The translations under genes and the position numbers were made by a program. From NCBI GenBank assembly GCA_902796865.1, contig CADBQZ010000034.1, forward strand, positions 1-14,867: 14,867 nucleotides of DNA, written 5' to 3'. The notes below the pieces were generated by a model. It saw only the letters and a list, made by a program, of their open reading frames with translations. It did no database searches and was not told where the DNA came from. Below are positions 13,682 through 14,867 of the stretch, piece by piece. This DNA is from an uncultured Ruminococcus sp. (GTDB taxonomy: Bacteria > Bacillota > Clostridia > Oscillospirales > Ruminococcaceae). Position 1 is the stretch's first letter. Each line of letters opens with the position of its first letter.

Positions 13682-14867
13682 TTAATTTATAGTTCTCTTT
13701 ACATATGTAGTGTGGAGAAGCTTGTGAGCTTTATGGCTGCCCGGCTTTTCAAGATATTCCTCATAGAGCTTCTTGATAACAGGGTTCTCATGTGACTTTC
13801 TGATAGGTCTGCTTTCGTCGAGGTCATAAAGCACCTTAGCTCTGAGCGCTCTTATATCAGTAAAGTTGCGGACACTTGCAGGCTGCTGTGGCTGACCGCC
13901 GCCGTTTACACAACCGCCCGGACAACCCATGATCTCGATAAAGTGATAGTCTGCTTCGCCGTTCTTAACCTTTGTAAGAAGCTCTCTTGCGTTTGCAAGA
14001 CCGCTTGCTACAGCTACCTTGACATCAAGATCACCAACTTTATATGAAGCTTCCTTGATACCCTCTGTTCCACGAACATCTGTGAAGTTGAGGTTCTTGA
14101 GTTCTTCACCAGTAAGTGTTTCAACAGCAGTTCTGAGTGCTGCTTCCATAACACCGCCTGTAGCACCGAAGATAACACCTGCACCGGTAGAAACGCCGAG
14201 CGGATCATCGAACTTTTCATCAGGAAGTTCTAAGAACTTGATGCCTGAACGCTCGATCATTCTTGCAAGCTCTCTTGTTGTAAGAGCGATATCAACATCA
14301 GGGAAACCTGCGCCGTCCTGATCGTCTCTTCCGATCTCGAACTTCTTTGCTGTACATGGCATGATGCTGACAGAAACGATCTTAGCAGGGTCAATGCCTT
14401 CCTTTTCAGCAAAGTATGACTTTGTGATAGCACCAAACATCTGCTGAGGTGACTTACAAGTTGAAAGATTTTCTGTCATATCCGGGAAGTAGTGTTCACA
14501 GTATTTTACCCAACCCGGTGAACATGATGTGATAAGCGGAAGCTTGCCGCCATTCTTTACTCTGTCAATGAATTCATTTGCTTCTTCCATTATAGTAAGG
14601 TCAGCTGAGAAGTTTGTATCAAATACCTTATCAAAGCCAAGTCTTCTCAAAGATGCTGCAAGCTTACCTTCAACATCTGTTCCGATAGGAAGACCGAAAG
14701 CTTCGCCAAGACCTGCTCTTACAGCCGGAGCAGCCTGTACAACAACATACTTTTCAGGATCTGCAATAGCTTCCATTACTTCTCTTGTATTATCCTTTTC
14801 AGAGATAGCACCAACAGGACATACAGCGATACACTGACCGCATGATACACAGCTTGTTTCGCCCAGA
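13682..14867 (-). CDS. hydA: [FeFe] hydrogenase catalytic subunit, NAD(P)H-linked type (N-terminus outside window)
   Basis: The open frame runs off the window end, giving 394 visible residues. The ATG at 14776 is internal, because the upstream codons encode the ferredoxin-type cluster site CVSCGQCIAVCPVGAI. The H-domain follows: L1 is TSCSPGW (visible residues 113-119), L2 is MPCTAKKFE (169-177), and L3 is EIMGCPGGCVNGGGQP (311-326). The small C-terminal part ends in SHKAHKLLHTTYVKR. Such proteins reduce protons to H2 as the catalytic subunit of NADH- or NADPH-linked, often electron-bifurcating, complexes that clear fermentation reductant. L1 differs from the usual TSCCPxW by having Ser116. 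The 5' end, with any [2Fe-2S] domain, and any hydB/hydC partners are outside the window. It ends with its own terminator. Confidence 0.94.
   Translation of the reverse strand, partial: LGETSCVSCGQCIAVCPVGAISEKDNTREVMEAIADPEKYVVVQAAPAVRAGLGEAFGLPIGTDVEGKLAASLRRLGFDKVFDTNFSADLTIMEEANEFIDRVKNGGKLPLITSCSPGWVKYCEHYFPDMTENLSTCKSPQQMFGAITKSYFAEKEGIDPAKIVSVSIMPCTAKKFEIGRDDQDGAGFPDVDIALTTRELARMIERSGIKFLELPDEKFDDPLGVSTGAGVIFGATGGVMEAALRTAVETLTGEELKNLNFTDVRGTEGIKEASYKVGDLDVKVAVASGLANARELLTKVKNGEADYHFIEIMGCPGGCVNGGGQPQQPASVRNFTDIRALRAKVLYDLDESRPIRKSHENPVIKKLYEEYLEKPGSHKAHKLLHTTYVKRTIN

Noticed and set aside
14774..14776. ATG at 14776 as the start of the hydrogenase gene
   Set aside because: The frame continues upstream without a stop and encodes a CxxCxxCxxxCP iron-sulfur motif, so the ATG is internal.

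Overview
The window looks like a chromosomal housekeeping segment of a low-to-moderate GC Gram-positive anaerobe of class Clostridia, most likely an Oscillospiraceae / Ruminococcus-like bacterium. The grounds are the gene order, the clostridial types of the proteins, the short AT-rich spacers with AGGAGG-type ribosome binding sites, and an [FeFe] hydrogenase of the NAD(P)H-linked type. The genus assignment is inference. No insertion sequence, phage gene, CRISPR array, tRNA or rRNA was seen.

Region 1 (1-4014, + strand) is the lateral-wall elongation cluster: the 3' end of mreB, then mreC, mreD and the class B transpeptidase mrdA (PBP2), closed by a strong terminator. In many clostridia this block continues through minCDE and rodA to mgsA; here it goes straight from mrdA to an mgsA-like gene. 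Region 2 (about 4146-7929, + strand) starts at a good sigma-A promoter and a leader of about 110 nt. It holds an mgsA-like gene, hisS and aspS, separated by hairpins and closed by a terminator. The mgsA-like protein keeps the fold and phosphate-binding residues of methylglyoxal synthase but has lost the catalytic Asp and two other active-site residues, which makes it the most interesting item in the window.

The two halves converge at about 7930, with back-to-back terminators. Region 3 (7942-13527, - strand), in transcription order, is a DUF951 gene, prfA (release factor 1), a Sua5-type threonylcarbamoyl-AMP synthase, coaE and an M18 aminopeptidase. These genes are tightly packed (two ATGA overlaps and spacers of 2 and 15 bp) behind a near-consensus promoter. 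A polysaccharide pyruvyl transferase family gene follows, perhaps with its own promoter. The common thread is translation (termination, tRNA t6A modification) plus coenzyme A synthesis and peptide turnover. Region 4 (13613-14867, - strand) is the 3' part of an [FeFe] hydrogenase gene whose beginning lies outside the window.

I did not find an evident new multi-gene system. The points worth following are the apparently catalytically dead MgsA relative, the TSCSPGW variant of the hydrogenase L1 motif, the abbreviated mre/mgsA neighbourhood, and the isolated pyruvyl transferase.
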